Shown here: piece by piece, positions 32,768-41,904 of the stretch
How positions within the stretch are numbered: position 1 is the first letter of the stretch
How the letters are laid out: the number at the start of each line of letters is the position of its first letter
NCBI GenBank assembly: GCA_023248635.1
Contig: JAHFED010000040.1
Span: 1-59,234, forward strand
DNA length: 59,234 nt
Direction: 5' to 3'
From: Myxococcales bacterium
Lineage (GTDB): Bacteria > Myxococcota > UBA727 > VGSZ01
Translations under genes and position numbers: made by a program
The notes under the pieces: generated by a model
Databases searched by the model: none
Seen by the model: the letters and a program-made list of their open reading frames with translations, nothing else
What the model was told of the DNA's origin: nothing

Positions 32768-33476
32768 GCGGCCGATCGGCAGCGCGCGCGCGGCTGATGA
32801 CGACGTCGGCCCAGCCCCAGGAAAACGCGGCGCGCGATCGCTCGATCACCTCGAAGGCGTCGTCCTCCAGTCCCCAGACGACGGCGACGACGACGCTGCC
32901 CGGTCTGAGCTGACGCAGGTGCTGGCTGATCGAGGAGCGCACCTCCGCGTCCCAGGTGGCCCACGAGAGCCAGACATGGGTGGCGCCGTCGACGTCGGCG
33001 TCGCGGGCGTCCTTGATTTCGACGTCGACGCCGGCGAGGCCCAGGGCCTCGCCGACCACCGCGAGGTGATCGGGGAGCAGCTCGATTCCCCGGGCCTGGG
33101 CGCCGAGCAAGCGCGCGGCCACAAGCACATTGCCCCGACCGCAGCCGAGGTCGACGACGACGCTGTCAGAGCCCACGCCGTGCCGCCGCAGGATGCCCCG
33201 GGCGACGCTGACGAAGGCCTCGCCATAGGTGAACGCGCCGGCGGAGAGCCCGCGCTCGCGGGCCAGCAGGGTGCGGTCGAAGGAGGCGCCGTAGGGGGAG
33301 GGACCGCGCCAGCCGCGCAGGTAGGCGGCGCGCAGCGTGCCTCGTTTCGCGCCGGCCAAGATCACGATGTCGACGGCGCGAAAAACAAAGCGGACGAGGA
33401 GCACGACCAAGGCCGCGCGCACCGTCCGCAGAGAATCGCCAGCAGTCACCGCGACCCGACCGTTGGGAGCTCGCAC
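32736..33476 (-). CDS. Class I SAM-dependent methyltransferase
   Basis: A 246-aa protein. DSVVVDLGCGRGNVLVAARL is motif I and GIELLPDHLAVVGEALGLAG is motif II. THVWLSWATWDAEVRSSISQ and PGSVVVAVVWGLEDDAFEVI follow; the order and THVWLS resemble lysine-methyltransferase (DOT1/KMT-like) bacterial homologues. A hydrophobic segment near the N-terminus (ALVVLLVRFVFRAVDIVILA) may anchor it. GTG at 33476 is the first in-frame start; others lie just downstream and the true start is uncertain. Its 3' end overlaps the GE-repeat lipoprotein gene. Confidence 0.7.
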   Translation of the reverse strand: MRAPNGRVAVTAGDSLRTVRAALVVLLVRFVFRAVDIVILAGAKRGTLRAAYLRGWRGPSPYGASFDRTLLARERGLSAGAFTYGEAFVSVARGILRRHGVGSDSVVVDLGCGRGNVLVAARLLGAQARGIELLPDHLAVVGEALGLAGVDVEIKDARDADVDGATHVWLSWATWDAEVRSSISQHLRQLRPGSVVVAVVWGLEDDAFEVIERSRAAFSWGWADVVISRARAADRPLSAGARPGRA

Positions 33477-33506
33477 TCACAGACGAGCGACCCGCGCGCG
33501 TCTCGC

Positions 33507-33899
33507 TCAGTCGGCCGACGTCGTCGACGCATTGAGCGAGACTTCGTTGCCCACGAGCTCGATGATCGAGATGGGAGCATTGTCGCCCTTGCGAATGCGC
33601 GACTTGGTGACCCGCGTGTAGCCACCCGGGCGGGCCTTGAAGCGGACGGCGATGTCACCAAAGAGCTTGGCGAGGATCTCCTGGTCGCGGATGTCGGCAT
33701 AAGCCTGCCGACGCGCGTGCAGATCACCGCGCTTGGCCAGGGTGATCAACTGCTCGGCAAAGCGGCGCAGCTCCTTGGCCTTGCAATCGGTGGTTTCGAT
33801 CCGCTCGTGGCGAAACAACGACGTCGCCATGTTGCGGAACAGCGCAGTGCGGTGGGCGGATGTGCGGCCGAGTTTCCGGCCTTGGTTCATGTGGCGCAT
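33507..33899 (-). CDS. rplQ: 50S ribosomal protein L17
   Basis: A 130-aa protein starting [20 protein letters not shown], the highly conserved L17 N-terminus, with AGGAG upstream of the ATG. It binds 23S rRNA near the peptide exit tunnel. It is the last gene of the ribosomal protein/rpoA block, as in most bacteria, and is separated from rpoA by 93 bases that hold a hairpin. Length is as expected. Confidence 0.98.
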   Translation of the reverse strand: MRHMNQGRKLGRTSAHRTALFRNMATSLFRHERIETTDCKAKELRRFAEQLITLAKRGDLHARRQAYADIRDQEILAKLFGDIAVRFKARPGGYTRVTKSRIRKGDNAPISIIELVGNEVSLNASTTSAD

Positions 33900-33955
33900 G
33901 GCATCTCCTGCAAATCAGGGCGTCTCCCGACGCCAGAACGAGTCGCAAACAAAGG

Positions 33956-33983
33956 GCGACGGTCCCCAACGAGGAACCGTCGC
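33956..33983 (-). terminator. Hairpin between rpoA and rplQ
   Basis: On the minus strand GCGACGGT (33983-33976) pairs with ACCGTCGC (33963-33956) across a 12-base loop, followed by CCTTTGTTTG. It may terminate part of the rpoA transcripts before rplQ and so set their ratio, or be a processing site. Confidence 0.5.
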
Positions 33984-33992
33984 AAGAAGGGC

Positions 33993-35078
<1,086 letters not shown>

Positions 35079-35206
35079 CGTTTTCTATCCTCTTTTTCGA
35101 GCCCCCTCGAGACACCGCGTCAGGATTGACGCCGAGCCCCACGGGAACAAGCAACAAAAAATCAGTCTCTTCGTTCACCCGGGACAACGCCCCGGGGATT
35201 CAAGGT

Positions 35207-35326
35207 GAAACGCGTCCAAGCGTCGTCTGGCTAGGAGGCTGCGAGCACCGCGCGGAGCGTACTTCCTGTACGTGACCGCGCGGAGCGGAGCGGCCGACAA
35301 CGCCAGGCGGCGTTTGGGCGCGTTTC
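35207..35326 (-). ncRNA. Large structured RNA element between rpsK and rpoA
   Basis: The arms 35207-35231 and 35302-35326 form a 25-bp stem in which every deviation from Watson-Crick pairing is a G-U pair, so pairing seems to be kept by selection. Inside is a second imperfect stem around CGTAC-TTCCT-GTACG flanked by CGCGCGG/CCGCGCG. On the rpsK-rpoA transcript it begins 2 bases after the rpsK stop. It could be an attenuator, a ribosomal-protein binding site or a processing element. It occupies the usual rpsD position. A mobile palindromic repeat is the alternative. Confidence 0.55.
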
Positions 35327-35328
35327 AG

Positions 35329-35712
35329 TTACACCCGGCGGCGCTTGGGGGGTCGGCAGCCATTGTGTGGCACCGGCGTCACGTCGCGGATCAGGGTGAC
35401 GCGCAGGCCGCTCATGGCGATGGCGCGCAGCGCGGACTCACGGCCGCTGCCCGGACCCTTCACGCGCACTTCGAGAGCCTTCATGCCGTTGTCCTGCGCC
35501 TTGCGGCAGGCGTCTTCGGCGGCGACCTGGGCGGCGAAGGGGGTCGACTTGCGCGAACCCTTGAACTGGCGAGCGCCGCACGACGACCACGACACGGCGT
35601 TGCCCTGGGTGTCGGTGATGGTGATGACGGTGTTGTTGAACGAGGCGAAGACGTGAGCGATGCCGATGGCAACGTTCTTCTTGACCTTCTTCTTGCCCTT
35701 GGGAGAAGCCAT
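35329..35712 (-). CDS. rpsK: 30S ribosomal protein S11
   Basis: A 127-aa protein with the conserved core [20 protein letters not shown] and the C-terminal [20 protein letters not shown]. It binds 16S rRNA in the platform near the E site and mRNA. Order rpmJ-rpsM-rpsK is conserved. The spacing to rpsM (107 bases) and to rpoA (250 bases) is much larger than usual for this operon. Confidence 0.98.
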   Translation of the reverse strand: MASPKGKKKVKKNVAIGIAHVFASFNNTVITITDTQGNAVSWSSCGARQFKGSRKSTPFAAQVAAEDACRKAQDNGMKALEVRVKGPGSGRESALRAIAMSGLRVTLIRDVTPVPHNGCRPPKRRRV

Positions 35713-35819
35713 TTGCGGTGTCCTGTCTTGCGCCTGATCGGCGCCCGAAAACTGAAAGAGAAAGGGAAGCGGAAGCGATCAACAGCAGAAGAAGACGACG
35801 CTCCTTGTTGCTGTTTTTC

Positions 35820-36200
35820 TCACTTGGGCGCGGCGGCGGGCTTGCGGGCCACGGCCTTGCGCGGACCCTTGCGGGTGCGGGCGTTGGTGTGGGTGCGCTG
35901 GCCGTGCACGGGCAGACCCTTGCGGTGGCGCAGACCGCGGTAGCAGCCGAGGTCCATCAGGCGCTTGATGTTGAGGGCGACGTCGCGGCGCAGGTCGCCT
36001 TCGACCTTGACCGAGGTTTCGAGCACGTCACGGATGCGGGCGATTTCGTCTTCGCCGACGTCGTCGGAGCGCTTTTCCGGATCGACGTTGGCCTTGGTCA
36101 ACACGCGCAGCGAGGTCACGGGGCCGATCCCGTAGACGTAGGTCAGCGCAATACCCATCTTCTTGTTGCGCGGAAGATCGACACCAGAAATACGAGCCAC
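35820..36200 (-). CDS. rpsM: 30S ribosomal protein S13
   Basis: A 126-aa protein starting with GTG after a GGAGG site. [20 protein letters not shown] and [20 protein letters not shown] then [13 protein letters not shown] are diagnostic. S13 lies in the 30S head and contacts tRNA and the 50S subunit. It is preceded by rpmJ after 221 bases, another unusually long spacer. Confidence 0.98.
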   Translation of the reverse strand: MARISGVDLPRNKKMGIALTYVYGIGPVTSLRVLTKANVDPEKRSDDVGEDEIARIRDVLETSVKVEGDLRRDVALNIKRLMDLGCYRGLRHRKGLPVHGQRTHTNARTRKGPRKAVARKPAAAPK

Positions 36201-36421
36201 GTTTGCCTCCAGAAAACAGCTGGTCGCCGCGTTTCAACGCGACAACAATCAAGAAAAAGCTGCATGGAGACATGATGCCGATGTCGACGACGTCGACGGC
36301 TTCATGGCGGGGAGCGCTCTTTCGCCTTCAAGGGCGACGCTGCTCTGGCGCTCCACCGGCACCCGTGGGTGTCGATCTCCATGCGCGAAGGACTCCGCCT
36401 TTGACAGGCGGGAGCGCGGGC

Positions 36422-36535
36422 TCAGCCCTGGCGCTGCTTGTGGGTGGGTTCGGTGCAGATCACGCGCACGACGCCTTTGCGACGCACGACTTTGCACTTG
36501 CCACACATTCCTTTGACCGATGCACGAACCTTCAT
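36422..36535 (-). CDS. rpmJ: 50S ribosomal protein L36
   Basis: A 37-aa protein, [20 protein letters not shown] then [17 protein letters not shown]. Cys11, Cys14, Cys27 and His32 form the zinc site, so this is the zinc-binding form. It is exactly the usual length and lies upstream of rpsM as expected. No secY, adk or infA is seen further upstream; a different gene (N-formylglutamate amidohydrolase-like) lies there in the opposite direction, so the ribosomal cluster starts here. Confidence 0.97.
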   Translation of the reverse strand: MKVRASVKGMCGKCKVVRRKGVVRVICTEPTHKQRQG

Positions 36536-36779
36536 CACTCACTCCACACGTCAAGACACGTCAGCGTCTTGAACATTCACCGGCGTCGCCTCACGGCGGC
36601 GCTGATCTCCCCCTGGGGATCGAGGGCAGCAGCTACCAGCCGTTCTCCGGCTTGACAAGGCGTGATCACGGGGAGGCCCGAGTCCGGTCTGGCCGTGCCG
36701 AGTGAGGCAGAAGCTCTCCGTCGCTGGGTCTGTCGAAAACGATCGAAACCACTTCGGCGCTGCACTACATTCCGAGCTG

Positions 36780-37625
36780 GTGACGACGTCGTCGAAAACC
36801 CTGCTGCTGGTGCCGGGCTCCGCTGAGGTGGCCCAAAGCCCCGTGGTGTTGAGCGTTCCCCACGCGGGGATCCTGGTGCCCGACATTGATGCGCCACTCC
36901 TGGCGCTGTCGGGCCGGGGGCTGCTCAAAGACGCCGACCTGCACGTGGACCGGCTGGCGCAACGCGTTCCCGCGCTCGGCGTTCCCGTCGTCGTCGCCCA
37001 GATCAGCCGCTACGTGCTCGACGTGAACCGCGCCCCCGACGACGTCGACCGCGAGGTCTGCCCCGAGATCGAGCGCCCGGCGCGTCCCTCGGCCCGCGGC
37101 TTGTGCTGGCGCACCACCACCGACGGCGCCCCCGTGCTGGTGCGACCCCTCACCCTGCTCGAGCTGCGCTCGCGCCTGCAACGCATCCACGAGCCCTACC
37201 ACCAGACCCTGGCCGAGCTGCTCGCCGAGCGGCGCCAACGCTTCGGCTACGCCGTGCTCCTCGACGTGCATTCCATGCCTTCGCTGGGACGTCCCGGGCA
37301 CACAGACCCCGGAGCCCGCCGCGCCGACGTCGTCCCTGGCGACCTGCGGGGCACTTCGTGCTCGCCCTTGTTGTCCAAGCTCGTCGCCGACCACTTTGCA
37401 GCTGCGGGACTCAGCGTGCGCGCCAACGATCCCTACATGGGCGGCTATGTCACCCGCCAACACGGTCGCCCCGCGCGCGGCGTGCACGCGCTGCAAATCG
37501 AGCTCAACCGCGACCTGTACATGGATGAGAACTCCTTTGCCCTCGTCGACGACAAAGCCGCCGCCGTCACCGCTTTGCTCACGGGCCTGGTCGAGAAGGT
37601 GAAAGGCCTGCAGCTTCCCTCTTGA
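36780..37625 (+). CDS. N-formylglutamate amidohydrolase family protein
   Basis: A 281-aa protein. VVLSVPHAGILVPDIDAPLL is the N-terminal motif of the family. DADLHVDRL, QISRYVLDVNRAPDD, YAVLLDVHSMPSLGRPGHTD and the C-terminal RGVHALQIELNRDLYM are likely metal and substrate residues of the zinc-dependent fold. Members hydrolyse N-formylglutamate in histidine degradation, but many act elsewhere; no hut gene is near. GTG at 36780 is preferred; the frame also has an upstream GTG at 36702. Divergent from rpmJ. Confidence 0.8.
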   Translation: MTTSSKTLLLVPGSAEVAQSPVVLSVPHAGILVPDIDAPLLALSGRGLLKDADLHVDRLAQRVPALGVPVVVAQISRYVLDVNRAPDDVDREVCPEIERPARPSARGLCWRTTTDGAPVLVRPLTLLELRSRLQRIHEPYHQTLAELLAERRQRFGYAVLLDVHSMPSLGRPGHTDPGARRADVVPGDLRGTSCSPLLSKLVADHFAAAGLSVRANDPYMGGYVTRQHGRPARGVHALQIELNRDLYMDENSFALVDDKAAAVTALLTGLVEKVKGLQLPS

Positions 37626-37649
37626 GCCCCGTTCACGGCAGTGTGCGCC

Positions 37650-38207
37650 ATGTTGCGATTGCTGCTGCCTCTCTTGTTGTCGACCACGCCGGCCTTTGCG
37701 GTGGCTGCCGAGCCCCCGAGCGCCGGACCCGCCGCCACCGTGACAGCACCGCCCGAGGTCGACGTCGACGACGACGACGAGCCCGAAAATGGCGTGAGCG
37801 CCCGCTTGCTGCTGGGGAGCTCCCTCTTGCCAGATGAAGGCACCCTGCCCCTGGTGGGCGCCGGCGTCGCCTACAAGCGCGAGCTCTATGGACTGGTCGG
37901 CGTCGAAGTGGCCCTCGAAGGGGTCGCAAGCCCCGTGGGCCAGGCTTATCTGATCGAGATGTTGGCCGAGAAACCCATCGAGGTGAACGACGTCGTCGGC
38001 CTCTACTTCGGCGGCGGCCCGACGGTGGCCCTGCAGGTCGAAGACGGCAAGCTTGTGCCCGGTGCTGGCGGCCTGGCCATGGGCGGCGTCGAGTTCTTCG
38101 TGAGCAGCGGCATCGAGGTCTTCGTCGAGCTCGACGCGGCCGTCTTGTTGTTCGAACGGCCAGAGCTCGAGACCGACCTCGGGACGGGCGTGCTCTACCG
38201 CTTCTGA
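37650..38207 (+). CDS. Exported beta-barrel-like protein
   Basis: A 185-aa protein with signal peptide MLRLLLPLLLSTTPAFAVAA. An acidic run (DVDVDDDDEPENG) is followed by alternating strands (SARLLLGSSLLPDEG, GLYFGGGPTVALQVEDGKLV, GVEFFVSSGIEVFVELDAAV) ending in GVLYRF, a terminal aromatic typical of outer-membrane barrels. About eight strands could fit. A GTG at 37641 is also in frame. It lies 24 bases after the amidohydrolase-like gene and may be co-transcribed. Function unknown. Confidence 0.65.
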   Translation: MLRLLLPLLLSTTPAFAVAAEPPSAGPAATVTAPPEVDVDDDDEPENGVSARLLLGSSLLPDEGTLPLVGAGVAYKRELYGLVGVEVALEGVASPVGQAYLIEMLAEKPIEVNDVVGLYFGGGPTVALQVEDGKLVPGAGGLAMGGVEFFVSSGIEVFVELDAAVLLFERPELETDLGTGVLYRF

Positions 38208-38258
38208 GCCGGGCCGAGTTCGTTGACGGGGTGTAGGTCGGTTGGTAGCCGAGCCTCG

Positions 38259-39062
38259 ATGTCGACGACGCCGAACACCGCCCGCAGCACCGTTGCCGAT
38301 TTCTCCGAGCAGTGGACGAAGTACTACGACAACAGCGGCTACTTCGGCTCCGAAGACCTGCTCGCCGACGTGCTCAAACCCCTGCTCACGCTCGAGGATT
38401 TGCGCGGGGGCGCGGTGGCCGAGATCGGCTGCGGCAATGGACGTTTCTTGAAGACCATGGGCCGCTACGCCCAGCGCGTGTACGGCCTCGAGCCCGGCGA
38501 CGGCGTCGACAACGCCCGCCGCTGGAACGCCGACGTCGACAACGTCGAAGTGATGCGCGCCGACGTCTACGCCTTGCCCGCGCTGCCTCCTTTGGATCAC
38601 GTGTTTTCGATCGGGGTCGTGCACCACCTGCCCGACCCGCTGCTGGCGCTGCAGAACATGCGCAAGCTGCTCAAGCCCGGCGGCCGCTGCACCATCTGGG
38701 TCTACGGCAAAGAAGGAAACGAGCTCTATCTCGCGACCTTCGGGACCTTGCGCCGCTTGACCACGCGCTTGCCCCATCCCGCGCTGCACGGTTTGTCGAC
38801 GGCGCTGGTGCCGGCGTTGCGCGGCTACATTGCGGCCTGTCAGGTGGCTCCGTTGCCGATGCGAAAGTACATGCGCGAGGTGCTGCATCCTCTCGACAAC
38901 TTTGCGCTGCGGCTGAACATCTACGATCAGCTCAACCCCACCATCGCCGAATATTGGACCCACGACGAAGTCCAAAAGCTGATGACCCGGGCCGGCTTCA
39001 GCGACGTGCGTTTGCACCACCGCCACGGCTACTCGTGGACCGCGACGGGGATCGCTCCATGA
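38259..39062 (+). CDS. SAM-dependent methyltransferase of the polysaccharide region
   Basis: A 267-aa protein with SAM motif I GAVAEIGCGNGRFLKTMGRY, VYGLEPGDGVDNARRWN as motif II and DHVFSIGVVHHLPDPLLALQ as the post-I region. The C-terminal half (VAPLPMRKYMREVLHPLDNF, YWTHDEVQKLMTRAGFSDVR) is typical of methyltransferases found with glycosyltransferases. It could methylate a sugar or lipid intermediate. Its TGA overlaps the ATG of the next glycosyltransferase gene, so the two are coupled. Confidence 0.8.
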   Translation: MSTTPNTARSTVADFSEQWTKYYDNSGYFGSEDLLADVLKPLLTLEDLRGGAVAEIGCGNGRFLKTMGRYAQRVYGLEPGDGVDNARRWNADVDNVEVMRADVYALPALPPLDHVFSIGVVHHLPDPLLALQNMRKLLKPGGRCTIWVYGKEGNELYLATFGTLRRLTTRLPHPALHGLSTALVPALRGYIAACQVAPLPMRKYMREVLHPLDNFALRLNIYDQLNPTIAEYWTHDEVQKLMTRAGFSDVRLHHRHGYSWTATGIAP

Positions 39063-40018
39063 GCGTCGCGACGCTGCTCTCTGGACCCAACCCGGTCAGC
39101 GGTGCGCAGCAGCCCGGCGCCGATCTCACCGTGCTCATCCCCGCCTTCAACGAAGAAGAAGGGCTGCCGCCGACGCTTCAATCCCTGCTCAAAGAGCCTC
39201 GCCTCGCGGGAGCCCGCGTCATCGTCATCGACGACGGATCCACCGACAAGACCGCCGAAGTCGCCCGCCGCTTCGAACGCGTCGAGGTGCTGCGCCACAA
39301 GAACAACCAAGGCTACGGCGCCGGCATCAAGAGCGGCACCCGGCACGCAACGACCCGCTACGTCGCCTGGTTCGACGCCGACGGCCAACACCGCACGGAA
39401 GATCTGGTCTCTCTGTACGAGACCGCCGTCCGCGAGCACTACGACGCCGTCTTTGGCAAACGCACCGCCGACTCCGCCTTCGTGCGCAGCCGCGTGCTCG
39501 GCAAGAAAGTGCTCTCGATCGTCGCCAACTCCGTCGCCGAGCAAAAAATCCCCGATCTCAATTGCGGTCTGCGGGTCTTTCGCCGCGAGCTCTTGGCTGG
39601 CTATCTGCCGCTGCTGCCCGAAGGTTTCTCGGCGTCGACGACGACGACGCTGCTCTTCATCAAGCGCAACCGCCACTTCAGCTTCGAGCCCATCACGGTG
39701 TCGCCGCGCGTGGGCACCAGCACCGTGAAGCAGGTGCGCGATGGGTTGCGGACCCTGCACTTGATGATGCGCATTTTGTTCTTGTTTCAGGCGTTCAAGA
39801 CCTTCTCCATCGTCGCCGGCCTCTTCTTCGTCACCGGCCTCGCCTATGGCAGCACCATCGCCATCTTGCGGGGCCAGGGCTTTCCGGTGCTGGCCGAGCT
39901 CTTGTGCATCGTCGGCGTCATCGTGTTTTGCTTCGGCATCGTCAGCGATCAAATCAGCGCCCTGCGCATCGATCTGCTCGAGCGCAACGACGCCCACAGC
40001 CGGGTGCGCGACCCCTAA
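39059..40018 (+). CDS. Family 2 glycosyltransferase with C-terminal membrane helices
   Basis: A 319-aa protein. The GT-A fold shows LTVLIPAFNEEEGLPPTLQS, VIVIDDGSTDKTAEVARRFE and WFDADGQHRTEDLV (the metal-binding acidic motif). CGLRVFRREL lies further on. Two C-terminal helices (FKTFSIVAGLFFVTGLAYGS and LAELLCIVGVIVFCFGIVSD) resemble those of polyprenyl-phosphate glycosyltransferases. It probably transfers a sugar to a lipid carrier. ATGA overlap upstream; TAATG overlap with the AsnB gene downstream. Confidence 0.85.
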   Translation: MSVATLLSGPNPVSGAQQPGADLTVLIPAFNEEEGLPPTLQSLLKEPRLAGARVIVIDDGSTDKTAEVARRFERVEVLRHKNNQGYGAGIKSGTRHATTRYVAWFDADGQHRTEDLVSLYETAVREHYDAVFGKRTADSAFVRSRVLGKKVLSIVANSVAEQKIPDLNCGLRVFRRELLAGYLPLLPEGFSASTTTTLLFIKRNRHFSFEPITVSPRVGTSTVKQVRDGLRTLHLMMRILFLFQAFKTFSIVAGLFFVTGLAYGSTIAILRGQGFPVLAELLCIVGVIVFCFGIVSDQISALRIDLLERNDAHSRVRDP

Positions 40019-41904
40019 TGTGCGGCATCGTCGGCGTCGTCGACCTGCGGGGGGACCGACGCCTGCCCGATCCTGCTTGCTTCGATCGCATGGTCGACAG
40101 CCTGGCCCGCCGCGGGCCCGATGGACGCGGCGTGTGGCGCGCCGACGACGTCCTTTTGGGACACCGCCGTCTCGCCATCCTCGATCCCTCAGCCGCCGCC
40201 GACCAACCCATGCACAGGGACGGCGCCGTCGTCGTCTTCAACGGCGAGATCTACAATTTTCGAGCGCTGCGGTCGGAGCTCGAGCGCCTGGGCCACACCT
40301 TTTCGACCAGCGGCGACACCGAAGTGCTCCTGGCTGCCTGGAAAAGCTGGGGCGAGCGCTGCGTCGAACGCCTGAACGGGATCTTTGCCTTCGTCGTCGT
40401 TGACGGCCCGCGGGTTTTTCTCGCCCGCGACCACATCGGCATCAAGCCTCTCTTTTATCGGCTGCACGAGGGCCTGCTCTGGTTCGGCTCCGAGCTCAAG
40501 AGCATCCTCGCCGACCCGCGCGTGCCCCGCCGGCCCTCGCCGGAGGCCATCGACTGCTTTCTCACCCAAGCCTGGGTGCCCTCGCCGCTCACGCCCTTTG
40601 AAGGCATCGAGCAGTTGCCCCCAGCATCGACCCTGTCGCTGACCCTGGAGTCGTCGTCGTTGTCGCGGTCCAAGATCTATTGGCGACCGGCCACGGGCGA
40701 GCGCCGCATCTCGCTCAAAGACGCCGTCGTCGAATTGGGAGCCCGGCTCGACGACGCCGTCACCGCGCAGATGGTCAGCGATGTGCCGCTGGGGGCCTTT
40801 CTCTCTGGAGGCCTGGATTCCGCCAGCGTCGTCGCCGCCATGCGCAAGCGCGGTCCGGTGCGCAGCTTCTCGATGGGTTTTGCCCAAGGGAGCTTCGACG
40901 AATCCAGCGACGCCGCCCACACCGCGCACATCTTGGGCAGCGACCACCACAAAGACGTGGTCGATCTCGAGCTCGAGCGCTGCATCCTCAACGTCGCCGA
41001 CACCAACGACGACCTCCTTGCTGACGCCTCGCTGCTCGCTGTCGACCGCCTCTGCGCCTTGACCCGTCGACACGTCACCGTGGCCCTCTCTGGCGACGGC
41101 GCCGACGAAATTCTGGCGGGTTATCCGACCTACGCGGCGACCCATGTGGCCCAGGCTTGGCGACAGGTGCCTTCGCCGCTGCGCGCCCTCGTCAACGCGG
41201 GTGCGGCCCACCTGCCAGTCTCTGTCGAGCGCTACAACTTGCGCGACTTCGCTTTGCGCTTCTTGAGCGGGGCCGAGCGCGGACCGGGGAACGATTTTGC
41301 ATCGTGGCGCATCTACTTCGACGACGACGTCCGCCGCCGTTTGCTGCGTCCCGCTTTCGCCGCCGAGGGTCGGGCGATCGCTCGCTACGCGGCCGCGGTG
41401 AACGACGCGCCGGCGGAGACGCTGTTGAAGAAGCTGCTGGTCGCCGACCTCACGCACTATTTGCCTGGCGATATGTTGGTGAAGGTGGATCGCGCGAGCA
41501 TGCGCCACGGCCTCGAGGTGCGCGTTCCTTTCCTCGACCCGCGCTTCGTCGACTTCGCTCTGTCCTTGCCCTCGCACTTGCTGCTCTCGCCCACGGGCAC
41601 CACCAAGCGCGTGCTGCGCGCCCATGTGGAACAGCAGGTCTCGCGCCGCATCGGTCGCGGCAAGAAGCGCGGCTTCAATGTGCCAGTGTCTGCGGCCCTG
41701 CGCGGTCCCCTGGTGCCCCTCTTTCTCGACGCCATCACCGCCGAACCCTTCCGCAGCGAAGGCCCCATCGACGTCGACGTGCTCTTGCTCTTGCTCGAAG
41801 AGCACCGCAGCGGTCGCCACGATTGGGGCTACCCGCTCTATGCGGCTTTGGTCTTGGCTTTGTGGTGGCAGCGCTTCGTCGCCAACGTGCCCCTGGTGGG
41901 CTGA
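40018..41904 (+). CDS. asnB: Asparagine synthase (glutamine-hydrolysing) family protein
   Basis: A 628-aa protein. Cys2 (MCGIVGVVD) is the amidotransferase nucleophile; ARRGPDGRGVWRADDVLLGH and VFNGEIYNFR complete the glutaminase domain (to about 220). The synthetase domain has the PP-loop FLSGGLDSASVVAAMRKRG near 262 and later LTHYLPGDMLVKVDRASMRH and EVRVPFLDPRFV. In polysaccharide loci such enzymes amidate uronic acids; free-asparagine synthesis is the alternative. The ATG shares one base with the upstream stop. Its end abuts a convergent gene. Confidence 0.9.
   Translation: MCGIVGVVDLRGDRRLPDPACFDRMVDSLARRGPDGRGVWRADDVLLGHRRLAILDPSAAADQPMHRDGAVVVFNGEIYNFRALRSELERLGHTFSTSGDTEVLLAAWKSWGERCVERLNGIFAFVVVDGPRVFLARDHIGIKPLFYRLHEGLLWFGSELKSILADPRVPRRPSPEAIDCFLTQAWVPSPLTPFEGIEQLPPASTLSLTLESSSLSRSKIYWRPATGERRISLKDAVVELGARLDDAVTAQMVSDVPLGAFLSGGLDSASVVAAMRKRGPVRSFSMGFAQGSFDESSDAAHTAHILGSDHHKDVVDLELERCILNVADTNDDLLADASLLAVDRLCALTRRHVTVALSGDGADEILAGYPTYAATHVAQAWRQVPSPLRALVNAGAAHLPVSVERYNLRDFALRFLSGAERGPGNDFASWRIYFDDDVRRRLLRPAFAAEGRAIARYAAAVNDAPAETLLKKLLVADLTHYLPGDMLVKVDRASMRHGLEVRVPFLDPRFVDFALSLPSHLLLSPTGTTKRVLRAHVEQQVSRRIGRGKKRGFNVPVSAALRGPLVPLFLDAITAEPFRSEGPIDVDVLLLLLEEHRSGRHDWGYPLYAALVLALWWQRFVANVPLVG

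Noticed and set aside
35079-35328. A hidden rpsD gene between rpsK and rpoA
   Set aside because: The interval is 250 bases, S4 needs about 600, and no frame shows S4 motifs.
36765-39026. A 753-codon open frame on the minus strand
   Set aside because: It is antisense to the amidohydrolase-like, barrel-like and methyltransferase genes, which carry clear family motifs; its own translation is low-complexity His/Gln/Gly-rich.
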